Notes under the pieces: model-generated
Database searches by the model: none
Told to the model about the DNA's origin: nothing
The model's input: the letters and a program-made list of their open reading frames with translations, nothing else
In this document: positions 9,297-17,811 of the stretch, piece by piece
How the letters are laid out: each line of letters opens with the position of its first letter
How positions within the stretch are numbered: the stretch's first letter is position 1
Translations under genes and position numbers: made by a program
From: CAJXZP01 sp963974475
GTDB lineage: Bacteria; Bacteroidota; Bacteroidia; Flavobacteriales_G; Salibacteraceae
Length of the DNA: 23,526 nt
Assembly: GCA_963974475.1 (NCBI GenBank)
Contig: CAXBCR010000036.1
Span: 1-23,526 of the forward strand
Direction of reading: 5' to 3'

Positions 9297-9351
9297 ATTT
9301 TTTGTTTCTGTAACCATAATTAAATTGTACTAATTTCTTTAATCCGATTTA

Positions 9352-12300
9352 TTAAAAAGTAACTAATACCCCGATACGTGTTCTTCTAGGTAAAGTATAA
9401 TTACTTGGATTATTAATTTGCATTGAATATTGTTCTCTAAATGATTGTTCATCCAATTTAGATTGAATGTCGGTTTGGTATCTTGAATCCGTTAAATAAC
9501 CATCATCATCAGCAACTCCTGTAAAACGGTATACTGAGCGAATATTTAAACTATTCAACACATTAAACATTTGTAAGTACACATTCATTCTCATTGGGTG
9601 CGCGCTTTCTTTGGCAAGAATTAAATCTTTATCGATACGTAAATCCATTTTGAATTGCCATGGAAGTCTAGATCCATTTACAGACCCTTGTAAGGTTGCT
9701 GAACCTACAGTAGATAAATAACCTTCTCCAGTCACGAAATTTTGACGTGAGTAAGGTGTTCCAGAACCTAAATTAAAGATAAAGTTTGCACCAGCACCTT
9801 TCAACCATTTTGCATTTTCTGGGCCTCCCCAATCTTTACCCATTCCAAAACGATAATCAAAATTAGCTACAATGTTGTGACGTTGATCATAATTCAATGG
9901 AGATGTATTTCTTAAGCTTTGTTTTCCTGAACGCACCAAGTTAGAAGCACTAAATGCATCGGAACCTGTACCCGCAGCAAATTGCAAAGTATAGGAAGCA
10001 GTAATTCTAATGTTTTTGGTTCTTCTCAAATCATACGATAAGATTAAACCCTTAACCGTACCGAAATCAATATTACCATAAGTCATATATGTTCTAGGAT
10101 ACGCATTTTGTAAACCCACCACTTGAACCATATCTCTTAACTCACGGTAAAACGCTTCTAAGGTAACCGAAGAGTTTCCGGTAATTACTTGTTTAAAACC
10201 AACAGCGTAATCTACTGTTTGAGATGGCTTCAAGTTTGGATTACTTAAAATACCGTTTGAAGAGGCATCCATGTAATAATAATCAATAATATTTAATCTG
10301 GCTGCGGTTACATTTCCACCGGCAGTTGGTCTTCTAGTCAGCACATCGTAATGCGCAAAGAATAACGCTTCATCGTTTATTGGAAAGGAGAATGCGATAC
10401 GCGGCATAAAATTAACTTGCGGTGTGTAATCCTCAAACGAGTTCACGGTAATATCCGATGAACGAGTTTTATCTTTATCCACCAATAATGGTGCAATACC
10501 TGAAGAACCCACTAACGCATCCGAGCTAGCAATTTCAACACCTTCTTTATTATACCATGTGCCACCGTTACGATATCCTGTAATTGCCGTTGGATTTTTA
10601 ACATTATCCACGTATACAACGTAATCAGAACCTACATTGCTTGGAATAGAATAATTACCTTCCATGTTTCCAGCTAAGTTTTGTGCTTCATTTTCACCCG
10701 CTTTAACAGTAGGGAATAAAACGTACTCATCTTTCAATACACTTTGGTTTAAATCCAATCTATCCACACGTAGACCTACATTAAATACCAAATCATCAAA
10801 AGCGTATTTATCTTGAATCCATCCAGAAACATAATTAGGTCTAAAGGCATCAACAGGACGAGTATAGTTTCCAAAATCATCTGTTTTTTCAAAGAAATCA
10901 TTCAATGAAGAACTCGCATTCGTTTGATTTCCGTACGCATCATAACCGTAATAGCTAACTAAGTTATTACCATTATTTAATAATTCAGACGCGCTAAAGA
11001 AATCTAATCTTAATTCGCTTGGTTTTAAACTATTGAAATCTACGAAATCAACTCCATCTGTTCCTAATCCCAAATTTTGTCTTACGTTATAATCAAAGAA
11101 CGATTGCGCATCTTCATTAATTTCTCCACGATATGCACCCGGAGCAGCATTCAACCTGTCATACGAAACTGTAGTTGCAGTTTGATCATTGGTTAAATAC
11201 GGATTCATTACATCCAAATTCTGTAAGTGAGAATTCATTCTCAAGTTACCAATGGTCCATAACCCTCTTGGGGCAATTGAGTATCCACGAATAACACGTT
11301 GCTCATATTCAAACCCTACGGAAACTCCGTGTTTCTTAATATCGGCAGAACCCATTAAACTAACACGGTATTGTTGGTTCTTAGATTTACTTGCACTATT
11401 TGATACAGCCGCATGACTGTTCCAAATACCATACACTGTCTTGGCAGATGACCCATTAATATAACCTCCACCATTTAAAACGTTTTCTTGATTTCTTAAA
11501 AAGTAATTAGCCTCAGTTCCATTAATACGTCCATTCCCATCTTCATCACTAGAAGCCTTATTTCTATCATACACAGGGTTGCCTTGATCATCATAACCTT
11601 CCCATCCGAAAATGCTATAATAATTAGAAGTATATGCGGCCATATCTGGATTTAAATCGCTTGGATTAAAACCAATTAGAGTATCCTCAAAAGACTGTTG
11701 TACATTATATCTACCTTGAGTCACCCAACCTTGACCAGCACCCAAATAAAGGGAATCTCCATCTAAATTGGTTAATTGATATTGACGCTGTTGGAATCTT
11801 TTAAACTCACCAACATACCCATAATCAAAATAATTATCTCCATGGGTTGGATCCCCACTTTTGGAATTTGTTTCGTTATACCCCACTTGAATACTGTAAA
11901 ACGCATTGCTAATACTTGATTTGTTTTCTTGGCTATTATTATTTCCAAAACGTTGCACAAAACGACCAAAAACACGCCAATCATTATTATTGAAATCCGC
12001 ATTATTTGCTGAATTATACATAGAGTTGGCGTAGGAATATGCATTTCCAGCTGTGGCATTATATGAACCACCAAAAGTCAAGTTAGTTGTTTTTCCGGTA
12101 TTGATATCCAATTTCCCATTTAGCACATAGGTACCTCTAGCTACATTTTGTTTCGTTCTTACTTTTTCAAATGAATCAGACCTAAGTAATTCTGCATTTT
12201 GAACGGTTTGACCAAACCCAGGAAGAATAGTTACTGGGTTTGCTTTCAAGATATCTAACTCAGCGTTCTTTACTTTCCAAATACCTACAGAAGAAGGCGT

Positions 12301-13197
12301 AGCATCTACAGAATGAGTATAGTTTCCTGAAACGAAGAAACCAATAATAGGCTCCACTTTTTTCCCTGTTGAATCTTTTCTCATTAACAAAGGACCCGAT
12401 AATGAACCTTCAATAACATTATATCCGTAAGGATCCAACCCCACTACTTTATCTCCAATCTTCCACCCAGAAGACAAATACTCCGCAGCTCCATGATACT
12501 CTGCTGAAGGACCTTTAGTGGTAATACTAATTACCCCACCAGTTACATCACCATATTGTGCAGGAAGTCCACCAGAAATAACAGAAATTTCACCAATGGC
12601 ACTTTTAGGTAGGTTAGAAGAACCTAATACTTTCATCCCATCGATGTAGTAGTAATTCGCATCTGAACGAGCACCACGAATATTTAAGTTTCCAGTACCA
12701 TCATCTGCAGAATAAACACCTGCGGTGTTTTTAGCTGCCTCGGTAGCTGAACGAACCGCCATGTTTTTGAAATCCTCCTCCGATACGGTTTGCTTAACAG
12801 TAGTATTACCTTTATCAATTAGTTTGTTCTTGTATGTTTTCACCACAAATTCCTTCATTTCAATTGAAGTACTTTCCAATTTAACATCCACAAATTTCAC
12901 CTCTTCAGAAGTTACTTTGATACCTGTTAACATCACTGGTTTAAAACCTACAGAAGAAGCTTTTAACGTGTATGTTCCGGGTGGAATTGGCTTAATCACA
13001 TAATCTCCATCAAAATTACTTTGACCACCAGCTACCTGCACTCCATTTTTTTCTAAAATGATATTTACAAATGGTAATGGTTCACCTGTACTTGAATCAA
13101 CAAGCTTTCCTTTAATCTCACTTTGTCCTGCTTGAGCAAAGGCTCCAACAGAAAAAACAACAGCTAGAAGAAATAACGATAGTAACTTTTTTAACAT
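9352..13197 (-). CDS. TonB-dependent receptor with carboxypeptidase regulatory-like domain
   Basis: A 1281-aa outer-membrane receptor for energised uptake of a ligand, or for a receptor-linked surface process, using TonB-ExbBD. Seen in order: signal peptide (1-21, cleavage near AFA-QAG), a CarboxypepD_reg-like beta domain (about 27-110: IKGKLVDSSTGEPLPFVNI and DGDYVIKPIPPGTYTLKASS), a plug domain (about 135-230: AVRSATEAAKNTAGVYSADD, NLNIRGARSDANYYYIDGM, ISVISGGLPAQYGDVTGGVI), then a very long barrel ending in RTRIGVLVTF with terminal Phe. No SusD partner follows, so this is not a polysaccharide utilisation locus; instead it leads a block with the giant exported protein and the PorV-like gene. 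Length is above the usual 700-1100 aa, mainly from long extracellular loops rich in Asn and Asp. The ligand is unknown. Confidence 0.92.
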   Translation of the reverse strand: MLKKLLSLFLLAVVFSVGAFAQAGQSEIKGKLVDSSTGEPLPFVNIILEKNGVQVAGGQSNFDGDYVIKPIPPGTYTLKASSVGFKPVMLTGIKVTSEEVKFVDVKLESTSIEMKEFVVKTYKNKLIDKGNTTVKQTVSEEDFKNMAVRSATEAAKNTAGVYSADDGTGNLNIRGARSDANYYYIDGMKVLGSSNLPKSAIGEISVISGGLPAQYGDVTGGVISITTKGPSAEYHGAAEYLSSGWKIGDKVVGLDPYGYNVIEGSLSGPLLMRKDSTGKKVEPIIGFFVSGNYTHSVDATPSSVGIWKVKNAELDILKANPVTILPGFGQTVQNAELLRSDSFEKVRTKQNVARGTYVLNGKLDINTGKTTNLTFGGSYNATAGNAYSYANSMYNSANNADFNNNDWRVFGRFVQRFGNNNSQENKSSISNAFYSIQVGYNETNSKSGDPTHGDNYFDYGYVGEFKRFQQRQYQLTNLDGDSLYLGAGQGWVTQGRYNVQQSFEDTLIGFNPSDLNPDMAAYTSNYYSIFGWEGYDDQGNPVYDRNKASSDEDGNGRINGTEANYFLRNQENVLNGGGYINGSSAKTVYGIWNSHAAVSNSASKSKNQQYRVSLMGSADIKKHGVSVGFEYEQRVIRGYSIAPRGLWTIGNLRMNSHLQNLDVMNPYLTNDQTATTVSYDRLNAAPGAYRGEINEDAQSFFDYNVRQNLGLGTDGVDFVDFNSLKPSELRLDFFSASELLNNGNNLVSYYGYDAYGNQTNASSSLNDFFEKTDDFGNYTRPVDAFRPNYVSGWIQDKYAFDDLVFNVGLRVDRLDLNQSVLKDEYVLFPTVKAGENEAQNLAGNMEGNYSIPSNVGSDYVVYVDNVKNPTAITGYRNGGTWYNKEGVEIASSDALVGSSGIAPLLVDKDKTRSSDITVNSFEDYTPQVNFMPRIAFSFPINDEALFFAHYDVLTRRPTAGGNVTAARLNIIDYYYMDASSNGILSNPNLKPSQTVDYAVGFKQVITGNSSVTLEAFYRELRDMVQVVGLQNAYPRTYMTYGNIDFGTVKGLILSYDLRRTKNIRITASYTLQFAAGTGSDAFSASNLVRSGKQSLRNTSPLNYDQRHNIVANFDYRFGMGKDWGGPENAKWLKGAGANFIFNLGSGTPYSRQNFVTGEGYLSTVGSATLQGSVNGSRLPWQFKMDLRIDKDLILAKESAHPMRMNVYLQMFNVLNSLNIRSVYRFTGVADDDGYLTDSRYQTDIQSKLDEQSFREQYSMQINNPSNYTLPRRTRIGVLVTF

Positions 13198-13652
13198 AAT
13201 TTATTATTTAGTATCTCAAAATGTATTTTTCCCAATTTTAAAGGGCGTAAAGATATATATTTAACAAACTTTCGCAAATATATTTCACATCCTATAATGC
13301 AACTGAAAACCAATATTATAACTCGTCAGTAAAACTGATATTTAGCAGCTTTTCATCAATTTTATATTTATGAGTGTCAATTACCTTAAAATCACCTTTC
13401 AATTTCATTAGCAAAAATTAACATTCTCAAAATTTACCTTTTGAAACTGTTTTCATCCGTTTGTAAGAATTTTTCATTCGCTTAATTGGAATCGGAGGTG
13501 CTTTATAACTCTCACGAAATATTATCAAATGGGTTGGGTTTCAATTTGGTCAACTGTAGCTATAGCACATCATCCTTTCAGCTAATATTAAAGGTAATAT
13601 ATTGATTATCAACATAAAAACACTACGTCAGACTGATTAATAATTTCTAAAA
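13198..13652. other. 455-bp intergenic region holding the promoter of the receptor block
   Basis: No coding region is supported here. Apart from the promoter at 13275-13302, I see only AT-rich sequence with no clear terminator, RNA gene or repeat. The unusually long spacer between two minus-strand genes suggests the receptor block is controlled separately from the small-protein pair upstream. Confidence 0.5.
13275..13302 (-). promoter_or_regulatory. Bacteroidota-type promoter for the receptor/export block
   Basis: On the minus strand TTG (13302-13300), a 17-base spacer and TATATTTG (13282-13275) match the Bacteroidota pattern TTG-N17-23-TAnnTTTG. Transcription would start near 13268, giving a leader of about 70 bases before the receptor start at 13197. 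This is the best-formed promoter in the window because both elements are present. Confidence 0.6.
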
Positions 13653-14078
13653 TTAATAAGTTGGTCGATCAAGAATGGCTTGATGAATAATCATTTCTCG
13701 AAGGTCCAATTCAGTTTTAATAGCAGAATCCTCTTGAATATCATACGGTTTTGCCTGGCTTGGTGATGTTGTTTTTGAGCTAGTGGAAAAGGATTCATCA
13801 ACCACTTCTGGTTTTTCATCTACGACATTATCTGACACCGTTTCATTCGAGTAATCACTTATTACATCATAGTCATCCACAAATACAGGACTAGTTTTTG
13901 GAGTAGGGTTCATGCTATCTTGAAATTGTTTTAACAAATCAGCAAAACCGCTTGACGCGTTTGTTTTTCCAGTACCTGCCTCCTCTTCTTCTTGTTGATT
14001 TTTCTTTTTATACGCTCTGTATACATACGATATCAACATGAAAATTGCTGCCACCCAAATTTTACCATCTCCTGCCAT
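13653..14078 (-). CDS. Small single-span membrane protein, function unknown
   Basis: A 141-aa protein with one N-terminal membrane segment (about residues 7-21, IWVAAIFMLISYVYR), then a basic KKKNQQ stretch, an acidic and low-complexity Ser/Asp/Thr-rich linker, and a C-terminal motif DLREMIIHQAILDRPTY. A similar 'LR.a.i...iL.rp' tail occurs, as far as I recall, on small uncharacterised Bacteroidota proteins, so the tail rather than the linker is probably the functional part. The gene is 3 bp downstream of the Lys-rich 93-aa gene and probably co-transcribed with it. I do not recognise a function. Confidence 0.7.
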   Translation of the reverse strand: MAGDGKIWVAAIFMLISYVYRAYKKKNQQEEEEAGTGKTNASSGFADLLKQFQDSMNPTPKTSPVFVDDYDVISDYSNETVSDNVVDEKPEVVDESFSTSSKTTSPSQAKPYDIQEDSAIKTELDLREMIIHQAILDRPTY

Positions 14079-14081
14079 TTG

Positions 14082-14363
14082 CTATCTTTTTCTAAACCAT
14101 TTTTCCCAAAAAGGCGCTCCTTTTGAAGTGCGGTTCCGTTTTGATTTTTTCCTGTTTGCTTTACTTACTTTTTTAGTCTCTTTAGATTGTCGTTTGGCGT
14201 ATTCCTTTTTTGCTTTTTTGTCCGCCTTTAAACCATTCTCTTCCATTTTAGCGGCTTTTTTCTCCTGCTCCTTACGAGATGGTGCTTTTGGCGTTTTCTT
14301 TTGTGCTTGCACAAAAACGGGCAAAACAAAAAGCATTAAAATGACAACAATTTTTCTAAACAT
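14082..14363 (-). CDS. Lys-rich small exported protein, function unknown
   Basis: A 93-aa protein with a clear signal peptide (FRKIVVILMLFVLPVFVQA, cleavage near residue 20-21). The mature part is very basic and probably helical (runs such as KEQEKKAAKMEENGLKADKK), ending in GAPFWEKWFRKR with aromatic and basic residues. Such a part could bind nucleic acid, anionic lipid or lipopolysaccharide at the envelope; this is inference from composition only. It precedes the 141-aa membrane protein by 3 bp and is divergent from the Rieske-like lipoprotein gene. Low-complexity Lys-rich sequence makes homology claims unreliable. Confidence 0.65.
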   Translation of the reverse strand: MFRKIVVILMLFVLPVFVQAQKKTPKAPSRKEQEKKAAKMEENGLKADKKAKKEYAKRQSKETKKVSKANRKKSKRNRTSKGAPFWEKWFRKR

Positions 14364-14415
14364 TCACAAATTTTTCCATTATTTCACGCCTGCAACAATT
14401 CTCTAAAAAGAACGT

Positions 14416-14423
14416 TACCTTTG
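14416..14423 (+). promoter_or_regulatory. Candidate -7 element (TACCTTTG) for the Rieske-like lipoprotein gene
   Basis: TACCTTTG matches TAnnTTTG and is followed by GC as in many Bacteroidota promoters. It lies about 60 bases before the ATG at 14483. No clear TTG is found at -33. Confidence 0.45.
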
Positions 14424-14482
14424 CAAAAATTGAGTCACAAAGATTACGCATTTAATTGAGGAATAAAAATAAAACAAACGGG

Positions 14483-14911
14483 ATGAAGTTTAACATTTTC
14501 AAAATTGCACTTATTCTAATGGTCATACCGTTCTTTTCACATTGCTCAAAGAACAATCCTAATAATGTTATTCCAAATGTTTACGTAGAGGTAACCCTCA
14601 ATATCAACGAACCTAGTTCTTTTGATTTAGTTCCTATTGGCGGATGGATTTATTATAATGGTGGTTCTAATGGGTTGGTTATTTACCATGCCGATGCCGA
14701 AGTATTTAACTGTTATGACCGCCAATCAACGTATAATGTAAACGATTGGTGTCAGGTAATTGTTGATTCATCTAATTTCAAATTGGTGGATACCTGTAGC
14801 GCTTCCGAATTTTCTATTTTTGATGGATCAGTTATTAAAGCACCAGCCACTATTCCTCTCAAACAATACCCCACCACATTTGATGGAACTTATATTACTA
14901 TCCGAAATTAA
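14483..14911 (+). CDS. Putative lipoprotein with a degenerate Rieske-like fold
   Basis: A ~142-aa probable lipoprotein. I start it at the ATG at 14483, because the following residues form a signal peptide ending FFSHC with C21 as the likely lipidated Cys; a TTG at 14456 would add nine residues. The H before the Cys is an atypical lipobox residue. The mature domain keeps the outline of a Rieske ferredoxin: GGWIYYNGG, a CYD segment, then SEFSIFDGSVIKAPATIPLKQY, matching the 'S.Fd..tG....GPA..PL..Y' end of Rieske domains. The Cys-X-His pairs that hold [2Fe-2S] are missing (SASEF stands where CPCHGSxF would be), so it probably cannot carry a cluster. A perfect terminator follows at 14931-14966. 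Confidence 0.7.
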   Translation: MKFNIFKIALILMVIPFFSHCSKNNPNNVIPNVYVEVTLNINEPSSFDLVPIGGWIYYNGGSNGLVIYHADAEVFNCYDRQSTYNVNDWCQVIVDSSNFKLVDTCSASEFSIFDGSVIKAPATIPLKQYPTTFDGTYITIRN

Positions 14912-14930
14912 CACAGCAAAATAATTCACA

Positions 14931-14966
14931 AAAAAAATCCTGATGATAATTCATCAGGATTTTTTT
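14931..14966. terminator. Bidirectional rho-independent terminator
   Basis: A perfect inverted repeat: seven A then TCCTGATGA (14931-14946), a 4-base loop, and TCATCAGGA then seven T (14951-14966). It sits between the plus-strand lipoprotein stop and the minus-strand ahcY stop, and can serve both genes because each strand ends in a T-run. Confidence 0.9.
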
Positions 14967-15020
14967 ATGCTTAATAAAAACGTTTGCTGTCAGATGCCAC
15001 GATCCAACAAGTTCGTTTAA

Positions 15021-16325
15021 TTAGTATCTATATTCGTGCGCTTTGTACGGACCTTCTACGGTCACTCCAATGTAAGATGCTTGTTCTTCACTTAGAATAT
15101 CAAGCTCTACACCGATTTTAGCCAAATGTAATTTTGCTACTTTTTCATCTAAATGTTTTGGAAGCGTATATACTTTGTTCTCATATTTCTCTGGAGTACA
15201 CCAAAGTTCAATTTGAGCCAACGTTTGATTTGTAAACGAATTCGACATTACAAATGACGGGTGACCTGTAGCTAGACCAAGGTTAACCAATCTTCCTTCA
15301 GCTAATAAGATAATATCTTTACCATTGATAGTATATTTATCTACTTGGGGTTTGATAACATCTTTACTCGCACCATGATTGGTGTTTAACCAAGCCACAT
15401 CAATTTCATTATCAAAATGACCAATATTACAAACGATACATTTGTCTTTCATGGCTTCAAAATGACGACCAACGATAATATCTTTATTTCCAGTTGTAGT
15501 GATCACGATATCCGCTTCTAAAATGGCATTATCCATTTTTTTCACTTCAAAACCTTCCATTGCTGCTTGAAGCGCACAAATTGGGTCAATTTCAGTTACG
15601 ATAACACGTGCCCCTGCACCGCTAAATGAAGCAGCGGTTCCTTTACCTACATCTCCGTAACCAGCAACAACTACCACTTTTCCAGCCAACATAATATCGG
15701 TTGCTCTACGAATTGCATCCACTGCAGATTCACGACATCCGTATTTGTTATCAAATTTTGATTTAGTAACTGAATCATTCACATTGATTGCTGGCATTAC
15801 CAAAGTACCATTTTTTTGACGCTCAATCAAACGATGAACACCTGTCGTTGTTTCCTCTGATAATCCATTAATACCTTTCGCTAATTCAGGAAATTTATCA
15901 AAAACCATATTGGTTAAATCACCACCATCATCTAAAATCATATTTAAAGGTTGTCCACCTTCAAAACCTTTTAAAGTTTGTTCGATACACCATTCAAATT
16001 CCTCTTCATTCATACCTTTCCAAGCGTAAACAGGAACACCTGTGGCTGCAATTGCTGCAGCGGCTTGATCTTGGGTTGAGAAAATATTACATGATGACCA
16101 TGTAACTTCTGCTCCAAGAGCGGTTAAAGTTTCAATTAAAACAGCAGTCTGAATAGTCATGTGCAAACACCCTGCAATTCGAGCTCCTTTTAAAGGTTGC
16201 TCATTTTTGTACTCCTCGCGAAGTGACATTAGGCCTGGCATTTCCGCTTCGGCTAATATTATTTCTTTTCTTCCCCAATCGGCAAGAGAAATATCCTTTA
16301 CTTTGTATTTATCCGTCTGATCCAT
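15021..16325 (-). CDS. ahcY: Adenosylhomocysteinase (S-adenosylhomocysteine hydrolase)
   Basis: Cytoplasmic NAD-dependent enzyme that splits S-adenosylhomocysteine to adenosine and homocysteine, relieving product inhibition of methyltransferases. The 434-aa product shows the family hallmarks: GCLHMTIQTAVLIETL (52-67) with catalytic-site H55, CNIFSTQDQAAAAIA (79-93), D132 in LDDGGDLTNM, E157 region (SEETTTGVHRL), NVNDSVTKSKFDN (181-193) with the NAD-linked Lys, the dinucleotide-binding GYGDVGKG (222-229), and GHPSFVMSNSF near the C-terminus. It ends KAHEYRY, close to the usual PDHYRY. A TATCTTTG element lies 24 bases upstream of the ATG, and the gene is divergent from the phosphopantetheinyl transferase. 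Confidence 0.97.
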   Translation of the reverse strand: MDQTDKYKVKDISLADWGRKEIILAEAEMPGLMSLREEYKNEQPLKGARIAGCLHMTIQTAVLIETLTALGAEVTWSSCNIFSTQDQAAAAIAATGVPVYAWKGMNEEEFEWCIEQTLKGFEGGQPLNMILDDGGDLTNMVFDKFPELAKGINGLSEETTTGVHRLIERQKNGTLVMPAINVNDSVTKSKFDNKYGCRESAVDAIRRATDIMLAGKVVVVAGYGDVGKGTAASFSGAGARVIVTEIDPICALQAAMEGFEVKKMDNAILEADIVITTTGNKDIIVGRHFEAMKDKCIVCNIGHFDNEIDVAWLNTNHGASKDVIKPQVDKYTINGKDIILLAEGRLVNLGLATGHPSFVMSNSFTNQTLAQIELWCTPEKYENKVYTLPKHLDEKVAKLHLAKIGVELDILSEEQASYIGVTVEGPYKAHEYRY

Positions 16326-16349
16326 TCAATTTTGTTTTAAAAACGGGTG

Positions 16350-16357
16350 CAAAGATA
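16350..16357 (-). promoter_or_regulatory. Candidate -7 element (TATCTTTG) for ahcY
   Basis: Minus strand 16357-16350 reads TATCTTTG, a match to TAnnTTTG, 24 bases before the ahcY start codon. The element lies inside the 40-bp spacer shared with the divergent phosphopantetheinyl transferase gene. Confidence 0.5.
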
Positions 16358-16365
16358 GCTTTTCA

Positions 16366-16998
16366 ATGAAGTTTATTAAAAATAAAACACTATCAAATGG
16401 TTCGCGTTTAATTATAGCGCGATTAGATCTGCATATTCTCAATCATATAAGCGACATTAACTTAAATCCGGAAGAGCTTAATAAATATCGTGCGATTACC
16501 AATGAAAAACGAAAATGTGAATTTTTAAGCATTCGCAAAACCATACAAACAGTGTATGATGAGAATGAATTTATTACCTATTCGTATCATGGAAAACCTA
16601 ATTTAGCCATTTCGGGGCACAAAATTTCAATTTCTCATTCCAAGGGATTACTTGGGATTTTAGTTCATCCTACATTAGAGGTTGGTATTGACTTACAGCA
16701 TGAATCGCCTAAAATAATAAAGATAAAAAATCGGTTTATGTCTCCTTCTGAATCAGAAGCCTGTAAAGACGAAGAATGGCAACTTCTTACGCATTGGTGT
16801 GCTAAAGAAGCCTTGTATAAATATTATTCTAAAGGAGAAGTGCTTTTCAATAAAAACCTATACCTCTACCCATTTGACCTCGCTCAAAGCGGCAAATTAA
16901 CTGGAAAAATTTCTATGCCGGATATGTTAAAGGAACTTCCAATGGCCTACGAGATTATTGAAGATACTATGGTGGTTTATACCATGGAAGAAGTTTAA
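16366..16998 (+). CDS. 4'-phosphopantetheinyl transferase superfamily protein
   Basis: A 210-aa enzyme that would move the phosphopantetheine arm from CoA to a conserved Ser of an acyl- or peptidyl-carrier protein, activating fatty-acid, polyketide or siderophore machinery. Its layout is Sfp-like: RKCEFLSIRKTI (49-60), GKPNLAISGHKISISHSKG (76-94), the Mg-binding VGIDLQ (106-111, D109) and WCAKEALYKYY (144-154, E148 and K152), the hallmark W(S/C)xKEAxxK. Total length is near that of Sfp-type enzymes. The gene is divergent from ahcY, and the GGGP synthase gene follows about 80 bp downstream. Whether it serves the primary fatty-acid ACP or another carrier cannot be told. Confidence 0.9.
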   Translation: MKFIKNKTLSNGSRLIIARLDLHILNHISDINLNPEELNKYRAITNEKRKCEFLSIRKTIQTVYDENEFITYSYHGKPNLAISGHKISISHSKGLLGILVHPTLEVGIDLQHESPKIIKIKNRFMSPSESEACKDEEWQLLTHWCAKEALYKYYSKGEVLFNKNLYLYPFDLAQSGKLTGKISMPDMLKELPMAYEIIEDTMVVYTMEEV

Positions 16999-17076
16999 GC
17001 TAACCATTTGATAATTTGTGATAACTCACCCTATAGTTTTGATAAAGCGACAATCAAAAATCATTATACTTGCAAC

Positions 17077-17811
17077 ATGATTCTAACGAACATAGAACAT
17101 AAATCAAAAAATAATCAAAAGCAATTAGCGGTACTCATAGACCCCGACAAGGGCAAACGTGAGCATTTAGCTAAAATTGCAGCTATTGCTAATGAAGCAA
17201 AAGTGGACTTATTTTTTGTGGGAGGTAGTTTAATGGTAGGTAACGAAATGGCAGAGACCATCGATACGCTAAAATCATTATCTAATATTCCTATTGTTTT
17301 ATTTCCAGGAAGTCCTTCTCAAGTATGTGATAAAGCGGATGGAATTTTGTTTTTGTCCTTAATCTCAGGTAGAAACCCCGATTTACTTATTGGTCAGCAG
17401 GTAATTGCTGCGCCAGCTATAAAGAAATCCGGATTAGAGGTTTTACCTACTGGATATATGTTAATTGATGGAGGAAGACCAACCACCGCATCGTACATAA
17501 GTGCAAGTCAGCCGATACCAGCCAACAAACCCGAAATTGCAGCGGTTACTGCTATGGCAGGTGAAATGCTAGGTTTGAAACTGATTTATGCAGATGCCGG
17601 AAGTGGTGCGGATAATGCGGTAAGCCCTCAAATGATTGCTGCTATAAAAAAAGTGACTTCCACTCCACTAATTGTAGGTGGCGGTATGCGTACTGCGGAT
17701 GCGGTTTCTAAAGCATTTCAGGCAGGTGCCGACATTGCGGTAGTTGGCAATGCATTTGAGAATAACCCAGATTTACTTTTTGAAATTGCCGAAACTCGAT
17801 TTGCGGTTTAA
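17077..17811 (+). CDS. Geranylgeranylglyceryl phosphate synthase-like (PcrB/GGGPS family)
   Basis: A 244-aa TIM-barrel prenyltransferase that would join glycerol-1-phosphate to a polyprenyl diphosphate to form an ether lipid. I start it at the ATG at 17077 (ILTNIEHKSK); an earlier ATG-free opening at 17008 would cross an upstream candidate promoter (TATACTTG at 17065-17072). Family motifs: AVLIDPDK (18-25), DLFFVGGSLM (about 44-53), LFPGSPSQ, FLSLISGRNP, GYMLIDGG, YADAGSGA and VGGGMRT. The sequence fits the archaeal-type group found in Bacteroidota. The last ten codons overlap the first copy of a 135-bp tandem repeat. Product chain length and physiological role in this organism are not determinable from sequence. 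Confidence 0.92.
   Translation: MILTNIEHKSKNNQKQLAVLIDPDKGKREHLAKIAAIANEAKVDLFFVGGSLMVGNEMAETIDTLKSLSNIPIVLFPGSPSQVCDKADGILFLSLISGRNPDLLIGQQVIAAPAIKKSGLEVLPTGYMLIDGGRPTTASYISASQPIPANKPEIAAVTAMAGEMLGLKLIYADAGSGADNAVSPQMIAAIKKVTSTPLIVGGGMRTADAVSKAFQAGADIAVVGNAFENNPDLLFEIAETRFAV

Noticed and set aside
8099..9333. Plus-strand open frames within the giant exported gene (for example 8099-8548, 8894-9136, 9136-9333)
   Set aside because: They lie wholly or almost wholly opposite a long, well-supported gene, and have low-complexity His/Leu-rich or unfamiliar products.
9352..13197. A SusC-type receptor of a polysaccharide utilisation locus
   Set aside because: No SusD partner, glycan enzymes or sigma/anti-sigma pair is adjacent.
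14082..14363. The Lys-rich protein as a histone H1-like DNA-binding protein
   Set aside because: It has a clear signal peptide, so a nucleoid role is unlikely.
17008..17076. The longer 5' opening of the GGGP synthase gene
   Set aside because: The family starts near the ATG at 17077, and a candidate promoter lies within the extra stretch.
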